Origin: Cupriavidus laharis
GTDB lineage: Bacteria; Pseudomonadota; Gammaproteobacteria; Burkholderiales; Burkholderiaceae
Length of the DNA stretch: 64,000 nucleotides
Reading direction: 5' to 3'
Assembly (NCBI RefSeq): GCF_914271435.1
Contig: NZ_CAJZAI010000001.1
Coordinates: 434,001 to 498,000 of the forward strand
Below are positions 47,985-56,588 of the stretch, piece by piece (the stretch's first letter is position 1; each line of letters opens with the position of its first letter). Below the pieces are notes generated by a model. That model saw only the letters and a program-made list of their open reading frames with translations. It was not told where the DNA came from and searched no databases. Both the position numbers and the translations under genes were made by a program.

Positions 47985-49094
47985 ATGGTGGAACATATGA
48001 CATTCCGTTTTGACCTGTTCCCCGTGATTGCCGCGGACGACAATCCGCGTGCCAATGGCAAGGTGTTCCAGTTGCTCAAGGCAGTGCGCGAGACCGGTTC
48101 GCTGCACCGCGCGGCACGCGAGATCGGTCTGTCCTACCGCCACGCCTGGGGCGTGATGCGGACCTGGGAGGCCATGCTCGGCCGCTCCGTGCTGGACATG
48201 GAGCGCGGCCGCGGCGCGTCGCTGACGCGCTTTGGCGAACGCCTGCTGCGCGCCGAAATGCGCTTGCGCGAAACCATCGACCCGGCCGTACAGCGCGCCA
48301 TGGCCGAGTTCATCGCCGACCTCGACGACGCGGCCCAGCCACAGACCTGCGTGCACTTTTCCGGCAGCCACGATCCCGCCATCGAGGTCCTGGCCGGTGC
48401 CCTCAAGGGCCAGGCGCCCGGGCTCCAGCTCGATACCGTGTTCTGTGGCAGCGTGGAAGGGCTGATTTGCCTGCAGGAGCGGCAGTCGGAGCTGGCCGGT
48501 TTCTATGTTTCGCCGGTGCAGACAGCGGGTTCCGTCGCGCACCTGACATTGCGCAAGTGGCTGCGGCCCGCCTCGGTACGGCTGTTGCGCCTGGCGTGGC
48601 GCGAGCAGGGCCTGATCGTGGCGCCCGGCATGGCCGGCGAAATCCATGACCTGCATGACCTGGTGCGCACTCAGGCGCGTTTCGTCAACCGGCAGCGCAG
48701 TTCCGGTACGCGCATGCTGTTCGACCAGCTTCTGGCCGCGCAAGGGCTCTATCCGGACCAGATCATCGGCTACGACGAACCCGAGTTCAGCAACGAAAAG
48801 GTGGCGGAAGCGGTTCATGCCGGGCGCGCGCAGGTCGGCTTCGGGCTGCGCATGAACGCCGAGGCGCTGGGCCTGGGCTTCGTGCCGCTCACGCGGGAGG
48901 CGTACTACCTGGCACTGCGCAAGAACGACCAGACCGCGGGCTGGATGGCGGGCCTGCTGGCTCTGCTGGCCGATCCGGAGTTCGCTCGCCGCATCGAAGC
49001 GTTGCCGGGCTATGCCATGGCCGAGCCAGCCGGCATCCTGACGCCGCAGGAAGCCTTGCCCTGGTATGGGACGGACGGCAAAGAGGGCGGCTGA
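47985..49094 (+). CDS. ModE-type regulator fused to a periplasmic-binding-like domain
   Basis: A 369-residue one-component regulator. The N-terminal ~25-90 is a ModE/LysR-like winged HTH (VRETGSLHRAAREIGLSYRH, then AWGVMRTWEAMLG). From about 118 to 350 the protein is a type 2 periplasmic-binding-like domain (VHFSGSHDPAIEVLAGAL, RSSGTRMLFDQLL, then FSNEKVAEAVHAGRAQVGFG), used here inside the cell to sense a ligand. Canonical ModE carries MOP domains instead. Its pairing with tupA suggests that tungstate or molybdate is the ligand. An alternative ATG at 47997 has GGTGGA close upstream. Confidence 0.82.
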   Translation: MVEHMTFRFDLFPVIAADDNPRANGKVFQLLKAVRETGSLHRAAREIGLSYRHAWGVMRTWEAMLGRSVLDMERGRGASLTRFGERLLRAEMRLRETIDPAVQRAMAEFIADLDDAAQPQTCVHFSGSHDPAIEVLAGALKGQAPGLQLDTVFCGSVEGLICLQERQSELAGFYVSPVQTAGSVAHLTLRKWLRPASVRLLRLAWREQGLIVAPGMAGEIHDLHDLVRTQARFVNRQRSSGTRMLFDQLLAAQGLYPDQIIGYDEPEFSNEKVAEAVHAGRAQVGFGLRMNAEALGLGFVPLTREAYYLALRKNDQTAGWMAGLLALLADPEFARRIEALPGYAMAEPAGILTPQEALPWYGTDGKEGG

Positions 49095-49188
49095 GCCGCC
49101 GGTGCCTGTCGCCTGATTGCAGGGACAGTCTTCGCGCTACACTCCTTGGGATGGCCTGTGCCATCGCCCTGCCATCGCGAGGAGCATC

Positions 49189-49791
49189 ATGCTGGAAACC
49201 GCTGCGCTGGCCGCAGGCATGTCCTGGGCCAGCGGCTTTCGCCTCTACCTGGCCGTCCTGACCGCGGGCGTGCTGTCGCGGCTGGGCTGGCTGGACCTGC
49301 CGCCCGGGCTGCAGGTGCTGGAATCGTGGTGGGTGATCGGCGTGGCAGCCGTGCTGGCGCTGGCGGAGTTCATTGCCGACAAGGTGCCGGGTTTCGATTC
49401 GGTCTGGGATGGCATCCAGACCTTCGTGCGGATTCCTGCCGGGGCGATTCTCGCCGCGGCGGCGTTTGGCCAGATGGATCCGGAATGGATGGTCGCGGCC
49501 GGCCTGGTGGGCGGCACGCTGGCAGGCACGGCCCACGCCACCAAGGCGGGCACGCGCGCGCTGATCAATATCTCGCCGGAACCGTTTTCCAACTGGGCGG
49601 CCTCATTCACGGAGGACGTGGCGGCGACCGGCAGCCTGCTGCTGGCCTTTTTCCTGCCGGTGCTGTTCCTGGTCCTGCTGGCGGTTTTCCTGTTGATTGC
49701 CGTGTGGCTGCTGCCCAAGCTCTGGCGCGGCGTGCGCCGTCTGCATGCTACCTTGCGCAACCGTGCGGACCCGCCTGCACGGCGAACCTGA
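49189..49791 (+). CDS. DUF4126 membrane protein
   Basis: A 200-residue inner-membrane protein with about five hydrophobic segments. It begins MLETAALAAGMSWASGFRLY, the usual opening of DUF4126, and continues with a GGTLAGTAHATKAGTRALIN motif. The function is unknown. GCGAGGAG precedes the start. It lies 75 bases before the ABC permease gene on the same strand and may share its transcript. Confidence 0.82.
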   Translation: MLETAALAAGMSWASGFRLYLAVLTAGVLSRLGWLDLPPGLQVLESWWVIGVAAVLALAEFIADKVPGFDSVWDGIQTFVRIPAGAILAAAAFGQMDPEWMVAAGLVGGTLAGTAHATKAGTRALINISPEPFSNWAASFTEDVAATGSLLLAFFLPVLFLVLLAVFLLIAVWLLPKLWRGVRRLHATLRNRADPPARRT

Positions 49792-49866
49792 CCGCCCATC
49801 CCGGCCCCAACGCCACCAGCCCATGCCAGGCCGGCGGCGCCGTGAACGAGACTGGAACCACGACTG

Positions 49867-52476
49867 ATGCCAACCGAGCCCGCTTCCACGCCCGACACCG
49901 CCGTTTCCCGATCTGTTGCCACTGCCTTGCTGCAAGGGCGGCGATTCTCTGCCTGGCGCCAGGCCCTGCGCATGGCCCGGCGCGACTGGCTGGCTGGCGA
50001 GCTTTACCTGCTGCTGTTTGCGCTGGTGCTGGCGGTCGCGGCGCTGACCAGCGTCGGCTTCCTCGCCGACCGCATGCGCCTGGGGCTGGAGCGCGATGCG
50101 CGGCAGATGATCGCGGCGGACGTGCTGCTGGTGTCCGATCACCCGTTTGACGCCGCATTCACCAGCCGTGCGGCAGCGGCCGGGCTGGCGGTGGCGCACA
50201 CCGTGACGTTCCCGAGCATGGCGACGGCACGCCGGGCCGGTGCCCCGGCCGGCGCCGAAGCGCCGAGCCAGCTCGCCGCGCTCAAGGCGGTCAGCCCGGG
50301 CTATCCGCTGCGCGGCAAGCTGAAGGTGGCCGCCACGCCCGGTGGGCCGGAACAGGCCGCCGAAGGCATTCCGACGCCGGGCACGGTCTGGGTGGACGAG
50401 GCGCTGCTGGGCGCGCTGGGGCTGCGCGTGGGCGATGCCTTGCAGCTTGGCAGCCGTACGTTCCGCATCGAGCGCATCGTGACGCAGGAACTGGACCGCG
50501 GCGCGGGCTTCATGAATTTCGCGCCGCGCGTGCTGATGCCGCTGTCCGACCTCGACAGCACTGGCCTGATCGGCTGGGGTAGCCGCGTGAGCTACCGTCT
50601 GCTTATTGCGGGCCCCGACGCCGCCGGCCGCGCCTACCAGCGCTGGGCGGCCGGCGAGATCGAGCGCCTCAGGCTGCGCAACACGCGCGTGGAATCGCTC
50701 GAGTCGGGGCAGCCGCAGATGCGCGCCACGCTGGACCGCGCCGAGCGCTTCCTGTCGCTGGTCGCCGTGCTGTCGTCGATGATCGCCGCGGTGGCGATCG
50801 CCATGTCGGCGCGCCGCTATATGCAGCGGCACACCGACGCTTGCGCGGTCTACAAGTGCATGGGGCTGTCGCGCCGGCAGATCCTGGCGGCGTTCGGCAT
50901 GGAATTCCTGCTGCTCGGGTCTGCCGGCGCCGTGGTTGGCGTGGTGCTTGGCTACCTGGCGCACTATGGGCTGCTGCTGTCGCTGGGCGGGTTGTTGCAG
51001 GTATCGCTGCCGCAGCCGTCGCTGTTGCCGGCGATCGTAGGCGTGCTGGCCGGGCTCGTGCTGCTGGCGGGCTTTGCCTTGCCGCCGCTGCTCGCGCTCA
51101 CGCGCGTGGCGCCGCTGCGCGTGCTGCGCCGTGACATCGGGCCGCCGCCGGTGTCGGCGTGGGCGGCCTACGCGCTGGGCCTGGGCGCATTCGTCGCGCT
51201 GCTGCTGGTGGCGGCGCGCGACTTGCGCCTCGGGCTGACAACCGCTGGCGGGTTTGCCGGTGCAGGTGCCGTGTTTGCGCTGCTGGCGCTGGCGATGCTG
51301 ACGCTGCTGTCGCGCGCGCTGCGCGGCCGCCTGGCCGGCCGGTCCGCCGTCGGCTGGCGCTTCGCGCTGGCCGTGCTGGAACGCCGCCGTGCCGTGACCG
51401 TGCTGCAGACCGTGGCGCTCGCGGTGGGCTTGATGGCGCTGCTGCTGCTTGGCATGACGCGCAACGACCTGGTCGATTCGTGGCGCAATGCGACGCCGGC
51501 CGACGCGCCCAACCGCTTCATCATCAATATCCAGCCGGACCAGCGCGAGCCGCTGCGCAGCATGCTGGCGACGGCCGGCATCCATGACCTGCTGTACCCG
51601 ATGGTGCGCGGCCGCCTCACGCATATCGGCGAGCGCGCGATCCGTGCGGACAGCTACGCCGAAGGGCGCGCCCGCAACCTGGTGGAGCGCGAGTTCAACC
51701 TGTCCTATACCGACGCGCTGCCCGAAGGCAACCAGGTGGTGGCCGGGCACTGGCTCAATGGCTCCGGCGCAGGCGCTTCGGTCGAGGAGGGCATCGCCAA
51801 GACCCTCGGCATCCGGCTCGGCGATACCTTGCGCTTCGACGTCGCCGGCCAGACCGTGCAGGCGCCCGTGACGTCGCTGCGCAAGCTCGACTGGGGGTCG
51901 ATGCGTGTCAATTTCTTCGTGATCCTGCCGCCGGCCGCCATGCACGGGCTGCCGGAGACCTACATCACGGCCTTTCACTTACCGCCGGCACGCGCCGCGC
52001 TCGGCAACCGGCTGATCGCGGCCTTTCCCAACATCACCGTGGTCAACACGGACCTGATCCTGCGGCAGATCCAGGCAGTGCTGGACCAGGTCATCGCCGC
52101 CGTGGAGTTCCTCTTCGTCTTCACGCTGGCAGCCGGCGTCACGGTGCTGTATGCGGCACTATCGGGCGCGCGCGACGAGCGCATGCGCGATGCGGGGCTG
52201 CTCAAGGCGCTCGGAGCGTCCGCGGCTCAGGTCCGGCAGACGCAATATGCCGAGTTCCTGGTGGTCGGCGGGCTTGCGGGCCTGCTGGCCAGCCTTGGCG
52301 CGATCGCAGTCGGCTGGGGACTGTCCCAGCACGTCTTCGACTTCCCGTACCGCTTCAATCCGTGGATCGTGCCGACCGGCGTGGTTTCTGGCATGCTGTG
52401 CGCTTTTGCGGGCGGCTGGCTGGGCCTGCGCGATGTGCTGCGCCAGCCGGCGCTGGCGACATTGCGTGACGCCTGA
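49867..52476 (+). CDS. Large FtsX-like ABC transporter permease (YbbP type)
   Basis: An 869-residue permease with two FtsX-type halves. Each half has three or four helices and a large periplasmic MacB-like domain: first helix near residues 45-65, four helices near 295-440, a central set at about 455-535, and a last set at 750-865. The typical RLMQRH-type and LKALGAS motifs are present (DAGLLKALGASAAQVRQ). YbbP-type permeases work with a YbbA ATPase on lipid or lipoprotein transport, but no ATPase gene is adjacent. It precedes a truncated haemoglobin gene by 38 bases. Confidence 0.86.
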   Translation: MPTEPASTPDTAVSRSVATALLQGRRFSAWRQALRMARRDWLAGELYLLLFALVLAVAALTSVGFLADRMRLGLERDARQMIAADVLLVSDHPFDAAFTSRAAAAGLAVAHTVTFPSMATARRAGAPAGAEAPSQLAALKAVSPGYPLRGKLKVAATPGGPEQAAEGIPTPGTVWVDEALLGALGLRVGDALQLGSRTFRIERIVTQELDRGAGFMNFAPRVLMPLSDLDSTGLIGWGSRVSYRLLIAGPDAAGRAYQRWAAGEIERLRLRNTRVESLESGQPQMRATLDRAERFLSLVAVLSSMIAAVAIAMSARRYMQRHTDACAVYKCMGLSRRQILAAFGMEFLLLGSAGAVVGVVLGYLAHYGLLLSLGGLLQVSLPQPSLLPAIVGVLAGLVLLAGFALPPLLALTRVAPLRVLRRDIGPPPVSAWAAYALGLGAFVALLLVAARDLRLGLTTAGGFAGAGAVFALLALAMLTLLSRALRGRLAGRSAVGWRFALAVLERRRAVTVLQTVALAVGLMALLLLGMTRNDLVDSWRNATPADAPNRFIINIQPDQREPLRSMLATAGIHDLLYPMVRGRLTHIGERAIRADSYAEGRARNLVEREFNLSYTDALPEGNQVVAGHWLNGSGAGASVEEGIAKTLGIRLGDTLRFDVAGQTVQAPVTSLRKLDWGSMRVNFFVILPPAAMHGLPETYITAFHLPPARAALGNRLIAAFPNITVVNTDLILRQIQAVLDQVIAAVEFLFVFTLAAGVTVLYAALSGARDERMRDAGLLKALGASAAQVRQTQYAEFLVVGGLAGLLASLGAIAVGWGLSQHVFDFPYRFNPWIVPTGVVSGMLCAFAGGWLGLRDVLRQPALATLRDA

Positions 52477-52514
52477 TGCCCCGGAGAGCCTGTCTGCTGT
52501 TTGCGAGTATCTGA

Positions 52515-52934
52515 ATGAGCACCGAACCTGAATCCACCGGCAAGGCCGGCGCCGACGTCACTGCCTTCGACCTGGTCGGCGGCGAAGCACGCGTGCGCGA
52601 GCTGGTGGACCGCTTCTACGACCTGATGGACCTGGAACCCGAGTTCGCCGGCCTGCGCGCGCTGCATCCGCCTTCGCTGGACGGTTCGCGCGACAAGCTG
52701 TTCTGGTTCCTGTGCGGCTGGCTGGGCGGCCCGAATCATTTCATCGAACGCTTTGGCCATCCGCGCCTGCGCGCGCGCCATATGCCGTTCGAGATCGGCG
52801 TCAGCGAGCGCGACCAGTGGATGCGATGCATGGCGCTGGCGATGCAGGACGTCGGCTTGTCCGAGGACCTGCAGCTGCGCCTGATGCAGGCCTTCTTCCA
52901 GACCGCTGACTGGATGCGCAACGTGGCCCGCTGA
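52515..52934 (+). CDS. Group II truncated haemoglobin
   Basis: A 139-residue 2/2 globin with proximal His89 in RARHMPFEIG, distal-side Tyr35 and a WLGG turn before helix F (CGWLGGPNHFIERFG). This is the group II pattern and is typical of O2, NO or peroxide chemistry in cytosol. It starts 38 bases after the permease gene and is followed at 52975 by a DUF924 gene, so a short operon is likely. Confidence 0.9.
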   Translation: MSTEPESTGKAGADVTAFDLVGGEARVRELVDRFYDLMDLEPEFAGLRALHPPSLDGSRDKLFWFLCGWLGGPNHFIERFGHPRLRARHMPFEIGVSERDQWMRCMALAMQDVGLSEDLQLRLMQAFFQTADWMRNVAR

Positions 52935-52974
52935 CGACCGCAGCGGGTGCGCCAATTCGAGAAAAGGTGGAGCG

Positions 52975-53580
52975 ATGCAAGACAAGCTGCCCGACACTGC
53001 GAGACAGTTGCTGGATTTCTGGTTCGGCCACCATGGTTCGCCGGCCTGGAATACCGCACGGCCGGAATGGTTCGCCAAGTCTCCCGCGTTCGATGAAGCC
53101 ATTCGTGCGAATTTCCTGACGGTCTGGGAGACCGCCCATTCGGGGGACCCCGAAGAGGGCGAGGACTGGTGCGCCACCCATGAGGGCGCCTGCGCCCGTA
53201 TCGTGCTGCTCGACCAGTTTCCGCGCCACCTGTTCCGCAATGACCCGCGCAGCTTCGCCACGGATGCGCAGGCCCTGGAGCTGGCACGGCGCATCGTGGC
53301 CGGCGGCATGGACCGCGAGCTGCCTACCGGCCATCACCGCATGTTCTGCTACATGCCGTTCGAACACTCCGAGTCGATGCAGGACCAGGACGAGTCCGTC
53401 AGGCTGATGACGCAGTTGTGCGACGAGACCGCGGGCAAGGTGGATGTGGTGGAGTGGGCGGAAAAGCACCGCGCGGTCATCGCGCGCTTCGGTCGCTTTC
53501 CGCACCGGAATGCCATCCTGGGCCGGCAGAGCACGCCGGAGGAACTGGCCTTCCTGAAGGAGCCGGGCTCTCGATTCTGA
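52975..53580 (+). CDS. DUF924 family protein
   Basis: A 201-residue, all-helical soluble protein with the family's LLDFWFG start, LLDQFPRHLFRNDPRSFATD, MFCYMPFEHSE and RFGRFPHRNAILGR motifs. It resembles tetratricopeptide-like folds and has no known activity. AGGTGGAG lies just before the start. It is 40 bases downstream of the truncated haemoglobin gene. It is convergent with the LOG gene. Confidence 0.88.
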   Translation: MQDKLPDTARQLLDFWFGHHGSPAWNTARPEWFAKSPAFDEAIRANFLTVWETAHSGDPEEGEDWCATHEGACARIVLLDQFPRHLFRNDPRSFATDAQALELARRIVAGGMDRELPTGHHRMFCYMPFEHSESMQDQDESVRLMTQLCDETAGKVDVVEWAEKHRAVIARFGRFPHRNAILGRQSTPEELAFLKEPGSRF

Positions 53581-53608
53581 CCGTCGCGCCCGGCCCAATG
53601 AGCCAGGC

Positions 53609-54193
53609 TCAGGTCTCGTCGCGGCGTTCCTGCCACTTGTCGACGCGCACGCGCGGCGCGTCGGTCAGCTTCGTCAGCAGCGCGGCCGGCGTGCCGGCCA
53701 CGTGCAGCAGGTCGGCATGCACCTGCTTGAGGAAGCCTTCCTGCACAGCATGCGACAGGAAGCCCAGCATGCCGTCATAGAAGCCCGCCACATTGAGCAG
53801 GCCGACCGGCTTGGCATGGTAGCCGAGCTGCAGCCACGTGAAGGTCTCGAACAGCTCTTCGAAGGTCCCCACGCCGCCGGGCATCGCGATGAAGGCATCG
53901 GCACGGTCGGCCATCATCTGCTTGCGCTCGTGCATGTTGCGCACCACGTGCAGCTCGGTCAGGCCGCGGTGGCCCACCTCCTTTTGCATCAGCGCATCGG
54001 GAATGATGCCGATGGCGGTGCCGCCGTGCTCCAGGACGGCATCGGCAACGACGCCCATCAGGCCGACCTTGCCGCCGCCATAGACCAGCGACATGTCGTT
54101 TTCCACCAGGGCCTTGCCGAGCGCACGGGCGGCCTGGGCGTACTCGGGGCGGTTGCCGGGGCTGGAACCGCAATACACGCAAACGGATTTCAC
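53609..54193 (-). CDS. LOG family protein (cytokinin riboside 5'-phosphate phosphoribohydrolase type)
   Basis: A 194-residue Rossmann-fold protein starting at GTG 54193 (VKSVCVYCGSSPGNRPEY), with AAGGA upstream. The LOG motifs GGGKVGLMG and MPGGVGTFEEL are intact. Family members hydrolyse nucleotide riboside monophosphates such as cytokinin precursors or AMP/GMP. In bacteria the usual role is nucleotide turnover, which would fit but is not proven. It overlaps the TetR gene by four bases (GTGA), so translation is coupled. Confidence 0.88.
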   Translation of the reverse strand: MKSVCVYCGSSPGNRPEYAQAARALGKALVENDMSLVYGGGKVGLMGVVADAVLEHGGTAIGIIPDALMQKEVGHRGLTELHVVRNMHERKQMMADRADAFIAMPGGVGTFEELFETFTWLQLGYHAKPVGLLNVAGFYDGMLGFLSHAVQEGFLKQVHADLLHVAGTPAALLTKLTDAPRVRVDKWQERRDET

Positions 54194-54897
54194 TTCCTGT
54201 CCTTGTCTGACTGGTTTTCCTGGGCCGCCCTGGACGCCGCGTAGTCGCGGGCGAGCTGGTCGAACGCGTCGCGCGCGCGGCCGCGCAGGTAGGGCGCCAG
54301 GATCGAGAAGATGTGGTAGCTCGAGCCGTGCAGGTAGCCGCGGATCTGCTCGGGATCGTTGTACTGGCGCGGATGCTGCACGAACTGGAACGACAGCCAG
54401 TAGGTCGCGATCACGACCATGTTGGTGCAGATCGCTTCCACCTGCTCGGGCGTGGCTTCCATCTCGCCATCGTCGATGAACTGGCGGCAGATCTCCAGCG
54501 CAAAGCGCTGCTTCTGCTCGACGATGCGCTTGAAGTTGGTCTCCAGCATGCGGTTGCGCGCGAGCAGGTCGTTGATGTCCCGGTACAGGAAGCGGTAGTT
54601 CCACAGGAACTCCGACATGTACTGCAGGTAGCCCCAGCTCTCGTCCAGCGTGGCCTTGTGGTCGTCCGGCAGCTTCAGGCGGCGTTCCATCTCCTGCTCG
54701 AAGCGCACGAAGATGGAATTGATGATGTCGTCCTTGTTGCGGAAGTGGTAGTAGAGATTGCCGGGGCTGATCTCCATCGCTTCCGCAATGGTGGTGGTGG
54801 TGACGTTGGGCTCGCCGACTTCGTTGAACAGGCGCAGCGAGACGTCGAGGATGCGGTCCCTGGTGCGACGGGGGCCGGTTTGCGGTTTGGGTTCCAT
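54190..54897 (-). CDS. TetR-family transcriptional regulator
   Basis: A 235-residue regulator with an N-terminal HTH at about 12-57 (RILDVSLRLFNEVGEPNVTT, then ISPGNLYYHFRNKDDI) and a helical ligand domain with many aromatic residues, which suggests a hydrophobic ligand. The family members most like it control lipid metabolism or efflux in Burkholderiales, but this is inference. It overlaps the LOG gene's GTG start. The gene upstream on the same strand, encoding diacylglycerol kinase, is 96 bases away and could be a target. Confidence 0.85.
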   Translation of the reverse strand: MEPKPQTGPRRTRDRILDVSLRLFNEVGEPNVTTTTIAEAMEISPGNLYYHFRNKDDIINSIFVRFEQEMERRLKLPDDHKATLDESWGYLQYMSEFLWNYRFLYRDINDLLARNRMLETNFKRIVEQKQRFALEICRQFIDDGEMEATPEQVEAICTNMVVIATYWLSFQFVQHPRQYNDPEQIRGYLHGSSYHIFSILAPYLRGRARDAFDQLARDYAASRAAQENQSDKDRK

Positions 54898-54993
54898 GGG
54901 CGTCCGGGCGATCGGTAAATCGGGGCAGGGTAGCGATTATAAGCAATCGGCCTGCCTGCCCTGTCCGCCGGCCCGGCGCGGTGGCTCGTGCGC

Positions 54994-55479
54994 TCAGCCT
55001 CCCAGCTGGCGCAGCCAGTGCAGCACGTGCGGTCCGGCAATCGCCATCCACGTTCCGCCGCACAGGATCAGCGCGAGCATGACCGCGGCGCTGCCAAAAT
55101 CCTTGGCGCGCTTGGACAGGCTGTGCCGCTCCAGCGAGATGCGGTCGATCGCCGCCTCGACGCTCGAGTTCAGCAGCTCCACCATCAGCACAACGAGCAG
55201 CGTGCCCAGCAGCATGATGCGCTCGACCGTGCTGACGGGCAGCACGAACGCGCACGGCGTGAGGATCGCCACCAGCGTCAGTTCCTGGCGGAACGCGCTT
55301 TCTTCGAGTACCGCGTAGCGCAGGCCGGACAGCGAGTTCAGCGCGGCATGCCAGGCGCGGGACAGGCCGCGGTTGCCCTTGTGCGGATTCTGCTCAATCG
55401 AGTAGTCGCTGCTTGGCGGGCGTGGCGCTTGCCCCCGCAGTGGCGGATCGGACGGCAGCGGCTGAGGTGGTTTCGACAT
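54994..55479 (-). CDS. dgkA: Diacylglycerol kinase
   Basis: A 161-residue inner-membrane enzyme phosphorylating diacylglycerol to phosphatidate with ATP, recycling diacylglycerol from membrane-derived oligosaccharide synthesis. A ~40-residue polar N-terminus precedes three helices. The signature VELLNSSVEAAIDRIS followed by LSKRAKDFGSAAV is intact. I chose the ATG at 55479 (MSKPPQPL); its coding overlaps the 3' end of the glycosyltransferase gene by 86 bases. The overlap lies in the low-complexity tail of the transferase. Confidence 0.92.
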   Translation of the reverse strand: MSKPPQPLPSDPPLRGQAPRPPSSDYSIEQNPHKGNRGLSRAWHAALNSLSGLRYAVLEESAFRQELTLVAILTPCAFVLPVSTVERIMLLGTLLVVLMVELLNSSVEAAIDRISLERHSLSKRAKDFGSAAVMLALILCGGTWMAIAGPHVLHWLRQLGG

Positions 55480-56533
55480 GGTTCTGCGAGGCTGGTTGAG
55501 TCGGCACCTCGCCCGCGCTGCCGGTACTGCCGCCGGCCGAAAGCGGACGCAGGTGTGCCAGGAACTGCTCGGAGGCGGCGCGCCACGAGAACCGCTCGGC
55601 ATGGGCGCGGGCGGTTGCGCGGTCAATGCGCAGCGCTTCCAGGCAGGCTTCACGCAGGTCTTCGTGCATTACGCCTGCCGGGCTGTCGCCAAGCACGTCG
55701 ATCGGGCCGGTCACGGGATAGGCCGCCACCGGCAGGCCGCTGGCAAGCGCTTCGAGCAGCACCAGGCCGAAGGTGTCGGTGCGGCTCGGGAACACGAAGA
55801 CGTCAGCCGAAGCATACACCCTGGCCAGTTCTGGCTGGGTCAGCACGCCGAGGTAGTTCGCGCCGGGATAGCGCGCGCGCAGCGAAGCCAGCGCCGGACC
55901 GTCGCCGACCACCCATTTTGAGCCTGGCAGGTCCAGCGCCAGGAAGGCCTCCACGTTCTTTTCCACGGCCACGCGGCCGACATAAAGGAAGATCGGATGC
56001 GCGGTGTTGAGCACGTTGACGCGCTGTGTCTTGAAGACGTCCAGGTCCACGCCGCGGGTCCACAGCACGCAGTGTCCGATGCCGTAGCGCTGCAGGTCGT
56101 CCAGCACTACGGGCGTGGGCGCCATCACGGCCTGCGCGGGGCCGTGGAACCAGCGCAGGAAGCGGTACGTCCACGACAGCGGAATGCCAAAGCGTGCGTG
56201 CACGTACTCCGGAAAGCGCGTGTGGTAGGCCGTCGTGAACGGCATTTCCCGGCGCAGCGCATAGCGGCGCGCGGCCATGCCCAGCGGGCCCTCGGTGGCG
56301 ATATGCAGCGCGTCCGGAGCAAAGTCGCGGATGCGCTGGGCGACGCGCGCCGAGGGAAACAGCGACAGGCGGATCTCGGGATAGGTGGGGCACGGCACCG
56401 TGCGGAATTCCAGCGGCGTGATCATGTCCACCGTATGGCCCATGGCCTCCAGCTCGCGGCGGGTGGACTTGAGTGTGCGCACCACGCCATTGACCTGCGG
56501 TTCCCAGGCATCGGTGACGATCAGGATCTTCAT
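55394..56533 (-). CDS. Glycosyltransferase family 4-type (GT-B)
   Basis: A 379-residue GT-B transferase. The acceptor domain starts MKILIVTDAWEPQVNGVVRT, the donor domain begins near FLYVGRVAVEKN, and the nucleotide-sugar signature FPSRTDTFGLVLLEALASGL is present. A low-complexity Ala/Ser/Thr tail follows from about 340. It resembles glycosyltransferases acting on diacylglycerol or membrane glycolipids, which would fit the neighbouring dgkA and LpxH-like genes. The exact sugar and acceptor are unknown. The ATG at 56533 is the family start. Confidence 0.87.
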   Translation of the reverse strand: MKILIVTDAWEPQVNGVVRTLKSTRRELEAMGHTVDMITPLEFRTVPCPTYPEIRLSLFPSARVAQRIRDFAPDALHIATEGPLGMAARRYALRREMPFTTAYHTRFPEYVHARFGIPLSWTYRFLRWFHGPAQAVMAPTPVVLDDLQRYGIGHCVLWTRGVDLDVFKTQRVNVLNTAHPIFLYVGRVAVEKNVEAFLALDLPGSKWVVGDGPALASLRARYPGANYLGVLTQPELARVYASADVFVFPSRTDTFGLVLLEALASGLPVAAYPVTGPIDVLGDSPAGVMHEDLREACLEALRIDRATARAHAERFSWRAASEQFLAHLRPLSAGGSTGSAGEVPTQPASQNHVETTSAAAVRSATAGASATPAKQRLLD

Positions 56534-56588
56534 GCGGACTCCTCGGTGGTGTGGCCGCGTTCTTGAAAGATGGGGGCTGGCGGGCCGT

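Noticed and set aside
47985-48300. Considered a canonical ModE
   Set aside because: The C-terminal part lacks MOP domains and instead resembles a periplasmic-binding-protein fold, so a plain ModE call would be wrong.
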